A program made the position numbers and the translations under genes. Positions 61,720-64,000 of a DNA stretch of 64,000 nucleotides are shown piece by piece. Numbering within the stretch: position 1 is the first letter of the stretch; every line of letters begins with the position of its first letter. The DNA comes from Torreya grandis (lineage: Eukaryota; Streptophyta; Pinopsida; Cupressales; Taxaceae), in assembly GCA_037957365.1 (NCBI GenBank), contig JARHVA010000157.1:1571001-1635000 (forward strand), given 5' to 3'. The notes under the pieces were generated by a model. That model saw only the letters and a list, made by a program, of their open reading frames with translations, ran no database searches and was not told the DNA's origin.

Positions 61720-63046
61720 TGTTTAACCCTAAAACTCTAGATTTGGGTTATCTATATTTTAAAAGGATATATAGAAATGAAGTGGCACAAAGGTGATAAT
61801 CAAATCTATATTAGGTAAATTAGATGATAAACTCATATATAAGCATACACTAAATGTATTATGTTGATATAGTATAAATATAGAAAGTACAACTATGCTA
61901 TATATATAAATGACAAAAAAGTGATGTACATAGCTTATTTTGATGCTAATGTAATTATGGATCTAGAATAGTCAAAAATAAAGATGGAAGGAGATTATAA
62001 AACAATTATCAAATTATGTAGTTGATGCTTAAGTCACTTTGGGCTATAACATTAGCCTAGGACAATTTTGTCAACTCTACTATTTTAGTTTGACACTAGT
62101 GTCTTGTATGTAATATATACTAAAATAAGATGTGACCACCTAGATGCTTCTAGATTATACTTTGCCTTCACTTTGGTGTATTCAAATCTGGGTCATGGAT
62201 AATTTATCCTTGTGAAATGGTAAAACTCTAGATTTCTATATTTATAGTGACCTTGAGTAAAAATCGGTTAGTGAGCACATAGTGTTAGGTTTCTCAGAAG
62301 ACCCCACTATCAGTGGTTATTTCCTACATAGCCAATACTTTAAAGAATGCCTTAGACTCATGTAGTTATCCCCTATATGTTGGACTATGTGTGGATCATG
62401 TAATATATGTAAATCAAGTGAAATAGTGACCTGGCTTCAACTTGGAAAATTGAATTCTTGGGCTACTCCTTTAGTTCTTCAAACATGTAAATGTGTCATC
62501 CCTATACTAGAATGGAAATAAGACAAAATATGGAAGCATTTATGTAGTTGAATGTTCTTTGGTCTTTTATTAGGTATTCATTAGTTTTTTTAAGTGAGGA
62601 ATGAATGAGGATTGATCTTGTATTTATATCGATCCCTTTTGAGGAATAAATTTCATTAAATCACTTGGGACAACCATTAGGACACATTTCATTTTCAAAT
62701 TGGATTCCTTTAAGGCACTAGACACATGCATCAATTTAGGATAGTAACGTTGATACTATTATCTATCTTAGACCTTAGTGTCTAAGGACTAAGAAAGTAG
62801 GTACAAGTTCAAAACTTGTAGAGATGGAAGTTAAGTGCATTTTAAGCATTATGGGTAATATATAAGCCCTTGGTCATCAACATAAGACTATTCATACTAA
62901 GATATATAGGCTACGGGGCACAAATATAAAGTAGATGCGAGACTTGTGGAAGCAGAAAAGTTGAAAAGATGATAGGAACAACCAATATATGAATTTATAA
63001 AGTGTATAAGATTGAGGTGTTATATAATCATAAAATATATTCTACA
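61720..63046 (-). repeat. G2 5' LTR
   Basis: Plus-strand edges TGTTTAACCC and TTCTACA. The sequence just inside, minus strand from 61,719, reads TTGGTGAACCTA; it is in the primer-site position, but I could not match it to a tRNA. Confidence 0.9.
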
Positions 63047-64000
63047 ATTTATTATATATATGTTACTAGATTAATTTGTATGCAAGCAGGTTCCTAATAT
63101 TTGATATTAAAGCACTTTTTAGGGTCATGTTACACAACCTCGATAATATTTGGTGATAAATAATTTGTAATAGAAGTAGAAGAAACAAGATTCTTTCCCA
63201 AATTTCCCATTTTTCTAAATTTTTAAAGGTTAGAAACTATGTTAAAATAAAACTCATATAAAGTCATTATTATTAGCTAATCTAAATCATTATTATAGGT
63301 AAAGTTATTATTTATAACAGAATTAATTATAGTAAATAATTAATTCCAATAATAAATGTGAACTATTGAAATTTGATCTAAGAAGTTAAATAAGATAGAA
63401 TACAATAAATACATAGATCTATAGAGTTTACAAAAGCTGTAAATTACTAAATATAGACTGCAAATATATTATTTCTTAATTTTATGAAATTTTTGAGTTT
63501 TAACTACTTTAAATAACTTGAAAACATAGAGGCAATATAAAATAGACATACACTATATACTAGGACAAGGCCAAATAAGTTAGACAAGGTCATAGTATTT
63601 GCTTTCTTTTACCATAGATTTATCTAGGCAAACTATGTGTTAGATTTAGAAATTTGGGATTTTTTACCCCTATATGTAGGTGAACTCTTCTTTTTTGGAT
63701 CTTGATATAATGCTCTAAAGACCTATAAATTTTATTCCCTAGTCCTATGCAATCACACAAGAAATATCAAATGCAAAAGGGGGAAAATAGGGGATATGGG
63801 AATGGTTGAGTTATCTTGAAAAAACCCCTTATTGAAAGAGTGTTGATTACATATCTTGAAGGCCTCAAGCTGATATATTTATCCCTATAAGGAAAATCAT
63901 GTGAATGTAACTATCAATATTTGATAATAATGATTGAAAAATGATGCCCTTAATCTTAATTAAAATAATGTTATATTTAGCCAAAGACTATGGTATTGTA
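63047..64000. other. Unassigned AT-rich DNA at the window end
   Basis: No coding motif, LTR partner or tandem structure recognised on either strand. Confidence 0.5.

Larger units (their letters stand above)
55554..63046 (-). mobile_element. Gypsy-type LTR element G2, minus strand, no RT or integrase
   Basis: Paired LTRs of 1,326 and 1,327 bp flank a 4.84-kb interior. Minus-strand order is 5' LTR (63,046-61,720), gag with a C/H knuckle relative, protease remnant, a 2.2-kb non-coding region shared with G1, polypurine tract, 3' LTR. There is no reverse transcriptase, RNase H or integrase. No convincing target duplication was found (left ATATT, right ATTTA). It is a clear relative of G1 but diverged. 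Confidence 0.88.

Noticed and set aside
1..64000. CRISPR arrays, bacterial operons, tRNA or rRNA genes
   Set aside because: None seen. The sequence is eukaryotic transposon-rich DNA, and the regular repeats present are satellites and minisatellites.

Overview
The window reads as plant nuclear DNA from a very large, repeat-filled genome; a gymnosperm is my best guess. I found no intact host gene, rRNA or tRNA. The DNA is strongly AT-rich and almost every recognisable stretch is a decayed transposable element: L1-type LINEs whose ORF1 carries a DUF4283 region, Ty1/copia and Ty3/gypsy LTR elements, and one very large terminal-inverted-repeat element. Stop codons and frameshifts are dense. Reading frames were judged by family motifs, not by length.

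Layout. 1-13.8 kb: a minus-strand L1 LINE, with an extra partial copy of its 3' half at the window start. Its ORF1 is split by a complete copia element (6,971-13,489) that has LTRs, an initiator-tRNA-Met type primer site and a perfect 5-bp target duplication. 14.7-20.47 kb: a plus-strand L1 LINE with ORF1, endonuclease, reverse transcriptase, C-terminal finger and A-tail. 20.5-24.4 kb: unrecognised AT-rich DNA ending in a compound minisatellite. 24.38-55.38 kb: one gypsy element, here G1, whose 3' LTR is split into three pieces by two later insertions. 55.55-63.05 kb: a second copy of that family, G2, on the minus strand with paired 1.33-kb LTRs. 63.05-64 kb: nothing recognised.

The first insertion into the G1 LTR is the most interesting object. 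It is an 18.75-kb element (29,863-48,614) with 35-bp imperfect inverted ends starting GGGTAAGTGCA and a 4-bp ATAT target duplication. The uninterrupted LTR of G2 shows the pre-insertion site. Inside are a decayed plus-strand transposase-like gene (about 36.3-39.3 kb), a decayed spliced-looking minus-strand gene (about 44.2-48.3 kb), three clusters of palindromic motifs, a hierarchical satellite full of telomere-like CCCTAAA runs (31.7-35.7 kb) and a 556-bp-period satellite (39.5-43.07 kb). I cannot assign it to a named superfamily with confidence; a Sola-like element is one hypothesis because of the 4-bp duplication.

The second insertion (49,211-54,794) is a rearranged copia-type LTR element with one inverted LTR, one partial LTR and two full direct LTRs. 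The order of events by nesting is: G1 inserted; then the large TIR element and the copia-type element each landed in its 3' LTR. Both G1 and G2 keep gag and/or protease remnants but show no reverse transcriptase or integrase, which suggests a non-autonomous family.
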